A stretch of DNA of 48,655 nt from Acidobacteriota bacterium. Lineage in GTDB: Bacteria > Acidobacteriota > Blastocatellia > Pyrinomonadales > Pyrinomonadaceae. Made by a program: the position numbers and the translations under genes. The notes below the pieces were generated by a model. That model saw only the letters and a list, made by a program, of their open reading frames with translations, ran no database searches and had not been told where the DNA came from. Within the stretch, counting starts at the first letter, position 1, and each line of letters opens with the position of its first letter. The DNA lies in NCBI GenBank assembly GCA_019242475.1, contig JAFAVK010000092.1, positions 1 to 48,655 of the forward strand, in the 5' to 3' direction. Shown in pieces: positions 15,141 to 23,339 of the stretch.

Positions 15141-16118
15141 TCACTTTTCACTCGCCACTCCCTTAATCACTTCCCGCGCCACGGTCGGGATGATGTCGCG
15201 CTCCTTGGCGAAGTCGCTGGTGAAGGTGACGAGGACGAGGCGGCGGCCGTCGGGCAGTTCTAAATAGGCGGCGTCGTGGCGGGCGGTGCTCGTCCAGCCG
15301 GCCTTCGACCAGAGGCGCGTGCCCGGCTCAAGCGCGATTCCGGTGAAGCCGTGCGCCTGGTCGTCGGGGTCTTCGGACTTGCCCGAGAAGTCGCGCTTCA
15401 TCAACTCCAACATCCGCCGGCTGCGCTCGGGCGTGACCGCGCGGCCGGTGACGATCTCCGCGAGCAGGCGCGCCGTGGCGTCCGTCGTCAGCTTGTTGCG
15501 GTTCTCGAACTTCGACCCGAGGAACTGCCGCTCGCGCCCGTACGGCCCCTCGCACCAAGGCTTCTGGTTGACGTTGATGCCGCCCGGCCCGACCGCGTAG
15601 CCGAGCGAAGCGTAGTAGCGGTTGACGACGTTCCGCTTCTCGCCCCACTTCTGCAACTCCTTGGGCGAAAGCTCCGCGCCGCTCGACACGCCGGTCAGAG
15701 AGTCGAGGACGAAGGCCGTCGCGTCGTTCGACGAATCGACGATCATGTCGTGCAGCCCGCGCGTGAACTCCTCCGACTCCTTCAAACGCCCGTCCTCCAT
15801 CCAGCGGTGCGCCGCCGCGAGGTAGAACAGCTTGACGACGCTCGCCGGGTAGATCGGCTCCGCGCCGCGGAAGCTCGCGCGCTCGGGGCGCGCCGGGTCT
15901 GTCAGATCGATAAGGGTGATCGCGAAATTCTTCTCCGCGAGCCCTTTGTCTTTGAACTTTTCCAGCGCCGCGCGCGCCGCGTCGTCCACGACCTTCTGCA
16001 AACGCGCCGACGCCGCCGGCTCGAACGGCTTCGCCTTATCCTGCGCCGCCGCGAAGACCGCCGACATCAGCACAACACACGCGACGAAGAAAAGTCTGTC
16101 TTTCAGTTCAGCGTTCAT
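15141..16118 (-). CDS. Class A beta-lactamase-fold serine hydrolase
   Basis: 325 residues with signal peptide (cut after FAAAQ region). Motifs: S93-V-V-K96 in YPASVVKLFYL (nucleophile and base), S129-S130-N131 as the SDN-loop equivalent, and SKAGWTS as the third element, with Ala where KTG has Thr. The Glu166-bearing omega loop of true class A enzymes is not obvious in the PWCEGPYGR region. Family Beta-lactamase2/PBP-like; it could be a beta-lactamase, a carboxypeptidase or an esterase. Starts 12 bases after the transporter gene ends, so the two are likely one operon. Confidence 0.85.
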   Translation of the reverse strand: MNAELKDRLFFVACVVLMSAVFAAAQDKAKPFEPAASARLQKVVDDAARAALEKFKDKGLAEKNFAITLIDLTDPARPERASFRGAEPIYPASVVKLFYLAAAHRWMEDGRLKESEEFTRGLHDMIVDSSNDATAFVLDSLTGVSSGAELSPKELQKWGEKRNVVNRYYASLGYAVGPGGINVNQKPWCEGPYGRERQFLGSKFENRNKLTTDATARLLAEIVTGRAVTPERSRRMLELMKRDFSGKSEDPDDQAHGFTGIALEPGTRLWSKAGWTSTARHDAAYLELPDGRRLVLVTFTSDFAKERDIIPTVAREVIKGVASEK

Positions 16119-16130
16119 CGTTCGTAGTTC

Positions 16131-17426
16131 CTACATCCAGTACGTGTAGAGGTTGACGAAGAGGCCGATGACGAGCGCGTTCGAGAAGTCGATGAAGAAC
16201 GCGCCGACGACGGGCACGACGAGGAAGCTGCGCGGCGCGGGCGCGAAGCGCTCGACGAGCGCCTCCATGTTGGCGACGGCGTTGGCCGTAATCCCGAGGC
16301 CGAAGCCGACGTGCCCGCTCGCCGTCACCGCCGCCTCGTAGTCGCGCCCCATCAGCACGAACGTAACGAAGAGCGCGTACGCCACCGTCACCAAGACCTG
16401 CACGCACAGGATGACCAGCATCGGCAGCGCGAGGCCCGCGATCTTCCAAAGCTCCAAACTCATCAGCGCGATGACGAGGAAGAGCGCGAGCGCCACGGCC
16501 GCGATGAGACCCACCGCGCGCCCGTCCACGCGGAACCAGCCCGTGCGTTCGTCCACGTTGCGCACGACGGCCGCCAACACCATCGCGCCGATGTAGTCGG
16601 GCAGCGTGAAGCTCGGGCTCTTCAACAACAGGCTCAGCACCGCGCCCACGCCCATCACCAGCAGCACCAGCAGCAGGTTGTGTATCAGCACGCCCGCGTC
16701 CAGCTCGGCCTCGCCCTTCGTCGCCGCACGTTCCCGCCGCCCCTCTTCAAACTCCTCCGGCGCGACCGTCGGGCTCAACGCCCAGAACTCGTCCTCTTCA
16801 CTTCTTACTTCGGCACCAACACCTTCGGCCGCGAGCCGGCGGCGGCGGATGAGCGCGGTCGCCACGGGGTTGCCGACGAGGCTTGAGACGAAGATGCCGA
16901 ACAGCGCCGACGCGATGATGAGCGAGCCCGCGCCCGCCACGCCCAGCTCCGCGAACTTCGTCTCCCAGGCCTGCCCCGTCGCCGGCCCGCCCGTCAGCGT
17001 CAGCGAGCCGCAGATGATTCCGAGCAGCGCGGGCGCGCCCAACGCCGCCGCCACCGCCATCCCGACCACGTTCTGCACCACGGCCGTCAGGGTCGCCAGC
17101 AGCCAGAAGAAGCCCATCCGCCAGCCGCCCGCGCGCAGCAAAGAGACGGTCGCGCCGAGCCCGATGGTCGTGAAGAACGCCGTCTGGAGCGGCGCGCGCA
17201 AGCTGGTGTTGAGCGAGACGCCAACCACGCCCCACGCCCGCAGCGCGTAGACCAGTCCCGCGAACATCAGCCCGCCCACGGCCGCCGCCGGCACGTTCGT
17301 CCGCGAAAGCAGCGGCACGCGCCGCTGCACGAAGTAGCCCGCGAACAGCACCAGCGCCGCCAGCCCCAGCGAGAAGACGAGGTCGAACTTGACCGTGCGC
17401 AACCCTTCGACGACAGAGAACTCCAA
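16131..17426 (-). CDS. gltS: GltS-type sodium/glutamate symporter
   Basis: 431 residues from TTG 17426, with AGGGGG five bases upstream. Two inverted-topology halves of hydrophobic helices (about 10-12 in all), separated by a charged cytoplasmic loop at about 205-245. The signature loop LTGGPATGQAWE corresponds to the GGHGTAAAW motif of GltS, and the second half has SGHVGFGLGITANAVANM, the mirrored selectivity loop. The family imports glutamate with sodium. The loop change (His to Pro) and the pairing with a serine hydrolase leave the real substrate open. Divergent from the glycolate oxidase genes across 216 bases that hold a TTGAAAT heptamer run at 17442-17460 and no gene. Confidence 0.85.
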   Translation of the reverse strand: MEFSVVEGLRTVKFDLVFSLGLAALVLFAGYFVQRRVPLLSRTNVPAAAVGGLMFAGLVYALRAWGVVGVSLNTSLRAPLQTAFFTTIGLGATVSLLRAGGWRMGFFWLLATLTAVVQNVVGMAVAAALGAPALLGIICGSLTLTGGPATGQAWETKFAELGVAGAGSLIIASALFGIFVSSLVGNPVATALIRRRRLAAEGVGAEVRSEEDEFWALSPTVAPEEFEEGRRERAATKGEAELDAGVLIHNLLLVLLVMGVGAVLSLLLKSPSFTLPDYIGAMVLAAVVRNVDERTGWFRVDGRAVGLIAAVALALFLVIALMSLELWKIAGLALPMLVILCVQVLVTVAYALFVTFVLMGRDYEAAVTASGHVGFGLGITANAVANMEALVERFAPAPRSFLVVPVVGAFFIDFSNALVIGLFVNLYTYWM

Positions 17427-17441
17427 CGATTCCCCCTAAGA

Positions 17442-17460
17442 AGTTGAAATTTGAAAATTA
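17442..17460. repeat. Short TTTGAAA heptamer run
   Basis: About two and a half 7-base steps (GTTGAAA, TTTGAAA, ATTA) just upstream of the gltS start; degenerate member of the family at 2176, 5914 and 9446. Confidence 0.45.
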
Positions 17461-17642
17461 AAGAAGGCCGACACGTGACAGGCGACAAGGACGGAGGCGA
17501 CCGCTGCTCTCATCAAGGGTTGATTCCTGTGTCTGTTGGAGACGGCCGGGCGCGCAGTGTTACTCGGACGACGGTCGCGTAGTGTATCATTCGGCCGTCG
17601 CCTTCCGACAAGAATTTTCCAAAGCACTCGCAGAAGAATCTC

Positions 17643-20468
17643 GTGGATAAGCTCGTCGAAAACTTGCGCGCGATGCTGAGGCTCGGGCAGGTCATCTCGG
17701 AGCCGGAGGAGCTGCTCGTCTACGAGTGTGACGGGCTGACGCACTACCGGCACAGGCCGCGCGCGGTCGTCTTCCCCGGTTCGACCGAGGAGGTCGCGGA
17801 GGTGTTAAAGCTGCTCTCGCGCGAGCGCGTGCCGCTGGTGCCGCGCGGCGCGGGGACTGGCCTGTCGGGCGGGGCGCTCGCGGTGGGCGGCGGCGTCTGC
17901 ATCGAACTCGCGCGGATGCGGCGGGTGCTGAAGGTTGACTTGGAGAACCGCCTGGCAGTCGTGCAGGCGGGCGTCGTCAACGCGCACGTCTCAAGGGCGG
18001 TCGCGCGCCACGGCCTCTACTACGTGCCCGACCCTTCGAGCCAGGGGAGCTGCACTGTCGGCGGCAACGTCGGCGAGAACGCGGGCGGCATACACTGCCT
18101 GAAGTACGGGACGACAACCGACCACGTCTTAGGCGCGCGCGTTGTCCTCGCGGAAGGTCGCGTCGTCAACCTCGGCGGCGCGGGCGCGGAGGCGCCGGGC
18201 TACGACCTGCTCGGACTCTTCGTCGGGAGCGAGGGCACGTTCGGCGTCGTGACCGAAGTGACCGTGCGTCTGACTCCCGTGCCGCCTTCGGTGCGGACGC
18301 TGCTCGCGGACTTCCTGAGACTAGACGACGCGAGCCGCGCCGTCTCGGCCGTTATCGCCCAGGGGATCGTCCCGGCCGGGCTTGAGATGGTTGACGGCGC
18401 CACCATCCGCGCGGTCGAGGCGAGCGTCTTCGCGGCGGGGATGCCGACGGACGCGGAGGCCGCGCTGCTCGTCGAGTTGGACGGGCTCGAAGCGGGGATG
18501 GACGAGGAGGTCGAGCGCGTCCGTCACATCTGCTTAAGCAACGGCGCGCGCTCCGTGAAGCTCGCCGCGGACGAACAGGAGCGCAAGCGCCTGTGGGCCG
18601 CGCGCAAGGGCGCCTTCGGCGCGATGGGCCGCATCACGCCCGACATCCTCATCCAGGACGCGGTCGTCCCGCGCTCGCGCCTGCCGGAGGTGCTCGCGGC
18701 GACGTATCAGATAGGCGCGCGCCACGGCCTGCGCGTCGCGAACGTCTTCCACGCGGGCGACGGCAACCTCCACCCGCTCGTCTGCTTCGACTCGCGCGAC
18801 GCCGCGCAGGTCGAGCGCGTCCACGAGGCCGGACGCGAGATCATGGAGACGTGCGTGCGCGCCGGCGGCACCATCACGGGCGAGCACGGCGTCGGGCTGG
18901 ACAAGAGCGAGTACCTGCCGCTCGTCTTCTCGGACGAGGACATGCGCGCGATGCTCGACGTGCGCGCGGCCTTCGACCCCGCGGGGCTCTGCAACCCCGG
19001 CAAGATCATCCCCGTGCTCAAGGGCTGCGGCGAGGCGCGCGCCGTGGCGGAAGTGAAGAGCGCCGCCCGCGGCACAAACGACGGCAACGACTCGGACGGC
19101 GGGCCTGTGCGGCTCAAGTCGGAAGCGGCGGCGGCCCACGTCACCGCGCAGGTCGAAACCAAAACGACCCGCGGGGCGCTCGACCCTTCGGCGGCGCTCG
19201 CGGGCGTGGTCGGGCGTGAGCACGTCCGCGTCCTGACGACGGGCCGCGACACGAGCGCGCTCGCCGTCGAGCCCGCGACGTTCGAAGAGGTCTGCGAGGT
19301 CTTGCGGCTCGCGGAGGGCGAGCGCTGGAAGGTCGCGCCCGCGGGCGCGTGCACGTGGCTCGACGCGGGCGAGGCGCGCGAGCCCTCGAACGTCATCTTG
19401 AAAACGACGCGCCTGTCGCGCGTGGTCGAGCACGAACCCGCCGACCTGGTGGCGACGGCCGAGGCGGGGCTGACGCTCGCGGACTTCAACCGGGAGGTCG
19501 GGCGCGCGGGCCAGTGGCTCCCGCTCGACCCGCCGGGCGCGGGCGAGGCGACGCTCGGCGGCGTGTTGGCGACGGGCGCGGCCGGGGCGCAGGCGCTCGG
19601 CTACGGCGCGCCGCGCTCGCACGTGCTCGGGATGCGCGTCGCGCTCGCGGGCGGGCGCGAGATTCGGGCCGGCGGGCGCGTCGTCAAGAACGTCGCCGGC
19701 TACGACCTCTGCAAACTCTTCACGGGCAGCCACGGCACGCTCGGCGTCATCCTCGAAGTCACCTTCAGGCTGCGGCCGCGGCCGCGGCGCGAGGCGACGC
19801 TCGTCGCGCGTTCGCAAGACCCGCGCGCGCTCGTCGGGGCGGCGCGCACGCTCTCGGGCTCGCAACTCCTGCCGGTCGCGGTCGAATTGCTCTCGCCGCG
19901 ACTGGCCGGAGAGGTCGGTCTGTTTGAAGACGGGGGGGGCGCGGGCGGCAGCTTTGTCATGCTCGCGCGCTTCGCGGGGACGGAGGGCGCGGTCGAGTAT
20001 CAACTCGCGCGCTCGGCCGAGCTGGCGGGGGGCTTTGCGAAGGAAGGGTCGGTCGAATCTGTCGAAGACGACGACGGACTCTGGGAACGAATCTCGTCGG
20101 CATCGTCGCGGGGAGAGGGGGCGCTCGTCTGGCGCTCGTCCGTCCTCCCGTCCGCGCTGGGCGCGTTGCTGGCGCGGCTCGGCGGCGGCGACTACGGGCG
20201 GGGCTTGAGGTGGCACGCGGGCGCGGGCGACGGCCGCCTGCGCGTCTTCAATGATGCTCAAGATGACGAAGGCGCGTCGGTCGCGCTGCGAGAGATGCGC
20301 GAGGCGGCGCGCGCCGCGGGCGGGTCGCTCGTCGTCGAGCGCGCGGCCAACGGGCTCAAGCGAGAAGTCGGCGCGTGGGGCTTGAGCGATTCGTCCGCCT
20401 TCCTGATGAAGCGCGTCAAGGAACGGCTCGACCCGTCGGACACCTTCGCGCCCGGCCTCTTCGGTTAA
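17643..20468 (+). CDS. glcD: Fused glycolate oxidase subunits GlcD-GlcE
   Basis: 941 residues from GTG 17643 (weak AGAAG site). Two FAD-oxidoreductase modules in one chain. Residues 1-465 are a full GlcD: FAD-binding PRGAGTGLSGGA and GSCTVGGNVGENAGGIHCLKYG, and C-terminal VANVFHAGDGNLHPLV and GEHGVGLDKSEY. A charged linker (about 465-510) leads to a second, GlcE-like half (about 515-941) with a weaker FAD-binding module: PPGAGEATLGGVLATG, GGRVVKNVAGYDLCKLFTGSHGTLG. GlcD and GlcE are normally separate proteins of the membrane-associated GlcDEF complex oxidising glycolate to glyoxylate. I saw no frame break, so the fusion looks genuine. glcF follows 30 bases later. Confidence 0.93.
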   Translation: MDKLVENLRAMLRLGQVISEPEELLVYECDGLTHYRHRPRAVVFPGSTEEVAEVLKLLSRERVPLVPRGAGTGLSGGALAVGGGVCIELARMRRVLKVDLENRLAVVQAGVVNAHVSRAVARHGLYYVPDPSSQGSCTVGGNVGENAGGIHCLKYGTTTDHVLGARVVLAEGRVVNLGGAGAEAPGYDLLGLFVGSEGTFGVVTEVTVRLTPVPPSVRTLLADFLRLDDASRAVSAVIAQGIVPAGLEMVDGATIRAVEASVFAAGMPTDAEAALLVELDGLEAGMDEEVERVRHICLSNGARSVKLAADEQERKRLWAARKGAFGAMGRITPDILIQDAVVPRSRLPEVLAATYQIGARHGLRVANVFHAGDGNLHPLVCFDSRDAAQVERVHEAGREIMETCVRAGGTITGEHGVGLDKSEYLPLVFSDEDMRAMLDVRAAFDPAGLCNPGKIIPVLKGCGEARAVAEVKSAARGTNDGNDSDGGPVRLKSEAAAAHVTAQVETKTTRGALDPSAALAGVVGREHVRVLTTGRDTSALAVEPATFEEVCEVLRLAEGERWKVAPAGACTWLDAGEAREPSNVILKTTRLSRVVEHEPADLVATAEAGLTLADFNREVGRAGQWLPLDPPGAGEATLGGVLATGAAGAQALGYGAPRSHVLGMRVALAGGREIRAGGRVVKNVAGYDLCKLFTGSHGTLGVILEVTFRLRPRPRREATLVARSQDPRALVGAARTLSGSQLLPVAVELLSPRLAGEVGLFEDGGGAGGSFVMLARFAGTEGAVEYQLARSAELAGGFAKEGSVESVEDDDGLWERISSASSRGEGALVWRSSVLPSALGALLARLGGGDYGRGLRWHAGAGDGRLRVFNDAQDDEGASVALREMREAARAAGGSLVVERAANGLKREVGAWGLSDSSAFLMKRVKERLDPSDTFAPGLFG

Positions 20469-20498
20469 CGTCGTCAACTCGAAAACAGAAACGTTCTC

Positions 20499-21839
20499 AT
20501 GGCCGAACATTCGACAAGACTCGCGGGCGCGCTCGCGGCGGAGGAGGGGAAGCTGCTCGCGTGCGTGCACTGCGGGCTGTGCCTTGAGGCGTGCCCGACC
20601 TACGTCCAGACGGGCGACGAGAACGACGGCCCGCGGGGGCGCGTCTACCTGATGCGCGCGGTCGAGGAGGGGCGGCTCGCGCTCGCGTCCGAGACGTTCA
20701 CGCGGCACATCGACCGCTGCCTCGGCTGCCGCGCGTGCGAGAGCGCGTGCCCGGCCGGCGTCGAGTACGGGCAGCTGCTCGAAGCCGCGCGCGCGGACAT
20801 CGCGGCGGGCGGGCGGAAGGAGGGTTGGACTTCGCGCGCCTTAAGGTTCGCGCTGCGCCACGTCTGGTCGCGCCCCGCGCGGCTGCGCGCGGCCTTCGCG
20901 CTCGCGCGCCTGCTGCGCGACTCGCGCCTGCCGCACCTTCTGCTTTCAACGAAGCTGACGCGGCTCCTGCCTTCACGTCTCGAACTCGCGCTCGCGCTGC
21001 TCGAAGGCTCCCGGCCGGTCTCGCCCGCAGACTCACAGAGGGCGGAGTCGCGCGAGGCCGGGTCGTCAGCGGTCGAGAGTTCTGACGCGCTGCTCTTCGA
21101 GGGCTGCGTGACGGAGGGGCTGTTCGCGCGCGTGAACCGTGCGACGGCGCGCGTGCTGGCGGCGAACGGGTGCGCGTTGCAGAGTCCGCGCGGGCAGGTC
21201 TGCTGCGGGGCTCTGCACGCGCACGCGGGCGACCTCGAAGGCGCGCGCGCGCTCGCCAGGCGCAACGTCGAGGCGTTCGAGACGGAAGGTCGCGCCCACG
21301 TCGTCACAAACGCGGGCGGGTGCGGCGCGATGCTCGTCTCTTACGCGCACCTGCTCGCGGATGATGAGGAGTACGCGGCGCGCGCGCGTGAGTTCAGTCA
21401 GCGCGTGCGCGACGTGAGCCAGCAGTTGGAGGCGACGGGAATTAAACGCACGGACACAGGGGCGGAAGAGGTTAAAGCGACGTACGACGCTTCCTGCCAT
21501 CTGATTCACGGGCAGAGGGCGCAGGCCGAGCCGGTGCGGATGCTGGGGCGGGTCGGCGGGCTGAAGCTCGTCCCGCTCGAAGGCGCGGACGTGTGCTGCG
21601 GCGGCGCGGGCGTCTACAACCTGCTTGAGATGGAGCTGTCTTCGCGCGTGCTCGCGGAGAAGCTGGGGCACGTCCGGGAGACGGGCGCCGGGCTGCTCGC
21701 CACGGGGAATCCCGGCTGCCACATGCAGCTCGCGGCGGGCGCGCGCCTGGCGGGAATGAGGCTGCGCGTCGTCCACCCCGTCGAGCTGCTCGACGAGTCC
21801 TACCGCCGAGCCGGGCTCTACACTGACCAAGGGGCCTGA
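20499..21839 (+). CDS. glcF: Glycolate oxidase iron-sulfur subunit
   Basis: 446 residues, ATG 20499. Two 4Fe-4S ferredoxin motifs: C22, C25, C28, C32 and C74, C77, C80, C84. Two CCG domains follow, with VCCGALHAHAGD and DVCCGGAGVYN, and the GNPGCHMQL that belongs to the second. This is the GlcF subunit that takes electrons from the flavin subunits to the quinone pool. It is cotranscribed with the fused glcDE gene. The stop at 21837-21839 is followed almost at once by a 21-bp repeat array. Confidence 0.93.
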   Translation: MAEHSTRLAGALAAEEGKLLACVHCGLCLEACPTYVQTGDENDGPRGRVYLMRAVEEGRLALASETFTRHIDRCLGCRACESACPAGVEYGQLLEAARADIAAGGRKEGWTSRALRFALRHVWSRPARLRAAFALARLLRDSRLPHLLLSTKLTRLLPSRLELALALLEGSRPVSPADSQRAESREAGSSAVESSDALLFEGCVTEGLFARVNRATARVLAANGCALQSPRGQVCCGALHAHAGDLEGARALARRNVEAFETEGRAHVVTNAGGCGAMLVSYAHLLADDEEYAARAREFSQRVRDVSQQLEATGIKRTDTGAEEVKATYDASCHLIHGQRAQAEPVRMLGRVGGLKLVPLEGADVCCGGAGVYNLLEMELSSRVLAEKLGHVRETGAGLLATGNPGCHMQLAAGARLAGMRLRVVHPVELLDESYRRAGLYTDQGA

Positions 21840-21856
21840 AACTAGCCGCGCCCCGC

Positions 21857-22010
21857 CGGAAACATTTTCCGCCTCATCTGAACACGTTCCGGCCTCGTCT
21901 GCACACTGTCCCGTCTCATCTGCACACTGTCCGGCGCCACCTGCACACGTTCCCACGGCGTCTGTGCAGCTTCCGGAGGTGCCTGGCACGGCTCCCGCCG
22001 CACTGAAACG
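21857..22010. repeat. 21-bp tandem array (array 3)
   Basis: Units with consensus near CATCTGCACACTGTCCGGCCT. The CTG anchor occurs at 21878, 21899, 21920, 21941, 21962, 21983 and 22003 (steps of 21, last 20). It sits between the convergent glcF and nagA stops. The sequence is unrelated to arrays 1 and 2 but the period is the same. It can be read on the minus strand as heptapeptides of the type (R/P)xSVQM, but no start or ribosome site goes with it. Confidence 0.9.
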
Positions 22011-22040
22011 ACCTCTGAATTTGGTACTGGGTGCGGGGTT

Positions 22041-23216
22041 TTACCCTGTCGTATGGGCGACGCGCCCGCCGACGAGCGTGAGGCGCACGCGGCCGTCGGC
22101 GCCGAGCGCGGTGAGGTCGGCGCGCTTCCCTTCCTCGATTGAGCCGCACACGTCGTCGAGGCCGAGGAGCCGCGCGGGGTTGAGCGAGGCGACGCGCGCC
22201 AGCTCCGTCTCGGAGAGGCCGAGCGAGCGGACTTTGCGCGCGGCGTCGAGCATGGAGATGACCGAGCCGGCGATGCTCCCGCGCTCGTTGCGCGTGCGTC
22301 CGCCCTCGACCGTGATGGTCTCGCCCCAGACGCGGTACTCGCCGTCCCCGAGCCCGGCGGGCGCGACCGCGTCGCTGATGAGGGAGACGCGTTCCGCCGT
22401 CTTGCAGCGCAGGACGAGGCGGAGCATGAGCGGGTCGCTGTGGACGCCGTCGGCGATGAGGTCAACCGTCACGTCGTCCTGCAAAAGCCCCCAGCCGATT
22501 GGCCCCGGCTCGCGGTGGTGGAGCGGCGACATCGCGTTGAGGAAGTGCGTCATGTGCCGCGCGCCCGCCGCGCGCGCGCTCTCCAACGTCTCGACGTTCG
22601 CGCGCGTGTGGCCGATGGAGACGACCCAGCCGCGGCGCGTCAACTCTCCGACCAGTCGGACGCCGCCCTCGACCTCCGGCGCGAGCGTGATCATGTGCGC
22701 GGCGCCTTCGACGCCGAGGACGGGCAGCTCGTTCAATTCGTCGCCGCGCGCGAAAGATTTGAAGTAGGCCGTGCGGAGCGCGCCGCACTGGCGCTCGTTG
22801 ACGAAAGGGCCTTCGTAGTGGAGGCCGACGGCGCGCGCCGCTGGCTCCGCCTCGTCCTGCGCGCGCATCAGCTCTTCGACCGCCGCGACGGCGCGTTTGT
22901 AATCTTCCTCCGGCGCGGGGACGAGCGTCGGGAGCCACGCGGTGACGCCCTCGCCCGCGAGGTGGCGCGCGACGCGGTGCAGGTCTTCCCTCCCCGCCTC
23001 CAACGTGTCCACCCCGACCGCGCCGTGGATGTGCACGTCGATGAAGCCGGGGTAGAGCGTCAGCCCTTCGAGGTCGAGGACGCGCGCGCCGCCCGCCCCC
23101 TCCCCGCCCCGGAGCAAGCGCGCCACGCGCCCGCCCTCGACCAGCACGGACGCGCCCTCGGCCGGCCCTTCCGGCAACACGACGCGCGCGCCTTCGAGCA
23201 AGAGTCTTTCCGTCAT
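22041..23216 (-). CDS. nagA: N-acetylglucosamine-6-phosphate deacetylase
   Basis: 391 residues from ATG 23216 with GGAGG four bases upstream; an earlier frame start at 23243 lacks a site. Amidohydrolase TIM barrel with NagA signatures: GFIDVHIHGAVGVDT (metal HxH), HYEGPFVNERQCGA (Glu ligand), SIGHTRAN (His ligand), HFLNAMSPLHHREPG, DGVHSDP, and the catalytic Asp in LISDAVAPAG. It removes acetate from GlcNAc-6-P in the cytoplasm, a step in GlcNAc, chitin or cell-wall recycling. nagB is not in the window. Lies 123 bases downstream of an Oar-like receptor on the same strand, with a 14-bp hairpin between. Confidence 0.93.
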   Translation of the reverse strand: MTERLLLEGARVVLPEGPAEGASVLVEGGRVARLLRGGEGAGGARVLDLEGLTLYPGFIDVHIHGAVGVDTLEAGREDLHRVARHLAGEGVTAWLPTLVPAPEEDYKRAVAAVEELMRAQDEAEPAARAVGLHYEGPFVNERQCGALRTAYFKSFARGDELNELPVLGVEGAAHMITLAPEVEGGVRLVGELTRRGWVVSIGHTRANVETLESARAAGARHMTHFLNAMSPLHHREPGPIGWGLLQDDVTVDLIADGVHSDPLMLRLVLRCKTAERVSLISDAVAPAGLGDGEYRVWGETITVEGGRTRNERGSIAGSVISMLDAARKVRSLGLSETELARVASLNPARLLGLDDVCGSIEEGKRADLTALGADGRVRLTLVGGRVAHTTG

Positions 23217-23279
23217 CACCCCTCCATACCTCAAAGCCGACATTTAAACACAGGCCGCGGCCGGCATCTAAACCACACG

Positions 23280-23327
23280 CGGCGATGCCCGCGCCGCCCT
23301 CTGCCGGGCCGGCCGCGGGCATCGCCG
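23280..23327. terminator. Long GC hairpin between receptor and nagA
   Basis: CGGCGATGCCCGCG (23280-23293) and its exact complement (23314-23327) form a 14-bp stem with a 20-base loop. A TTTT follows on the plus strand only. It lies just after the receptor stop (minus strand), where it could attenuate read-through to nagA; in that direction there is no T-run. Confidence 0.5.
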
Positions 23328-23339
23328 TTTTCGGTCGGG

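Noticed and set aside
14569..15144. Minus-strand frame encoding heptapeptide repeats (NRNISVP type) across array 2
   Set aside because: It runs into the methyltransferase gene on the opposite strand, lacks a ribosome site and signal, and the plus strand is equally open; openness follows from the 21-base period.
18534..20708. 724-codon minus-strand frame over glcDE
   Set aside because: Antisense shadow of a well-supported gene with full FAD and C-terminal motifs.
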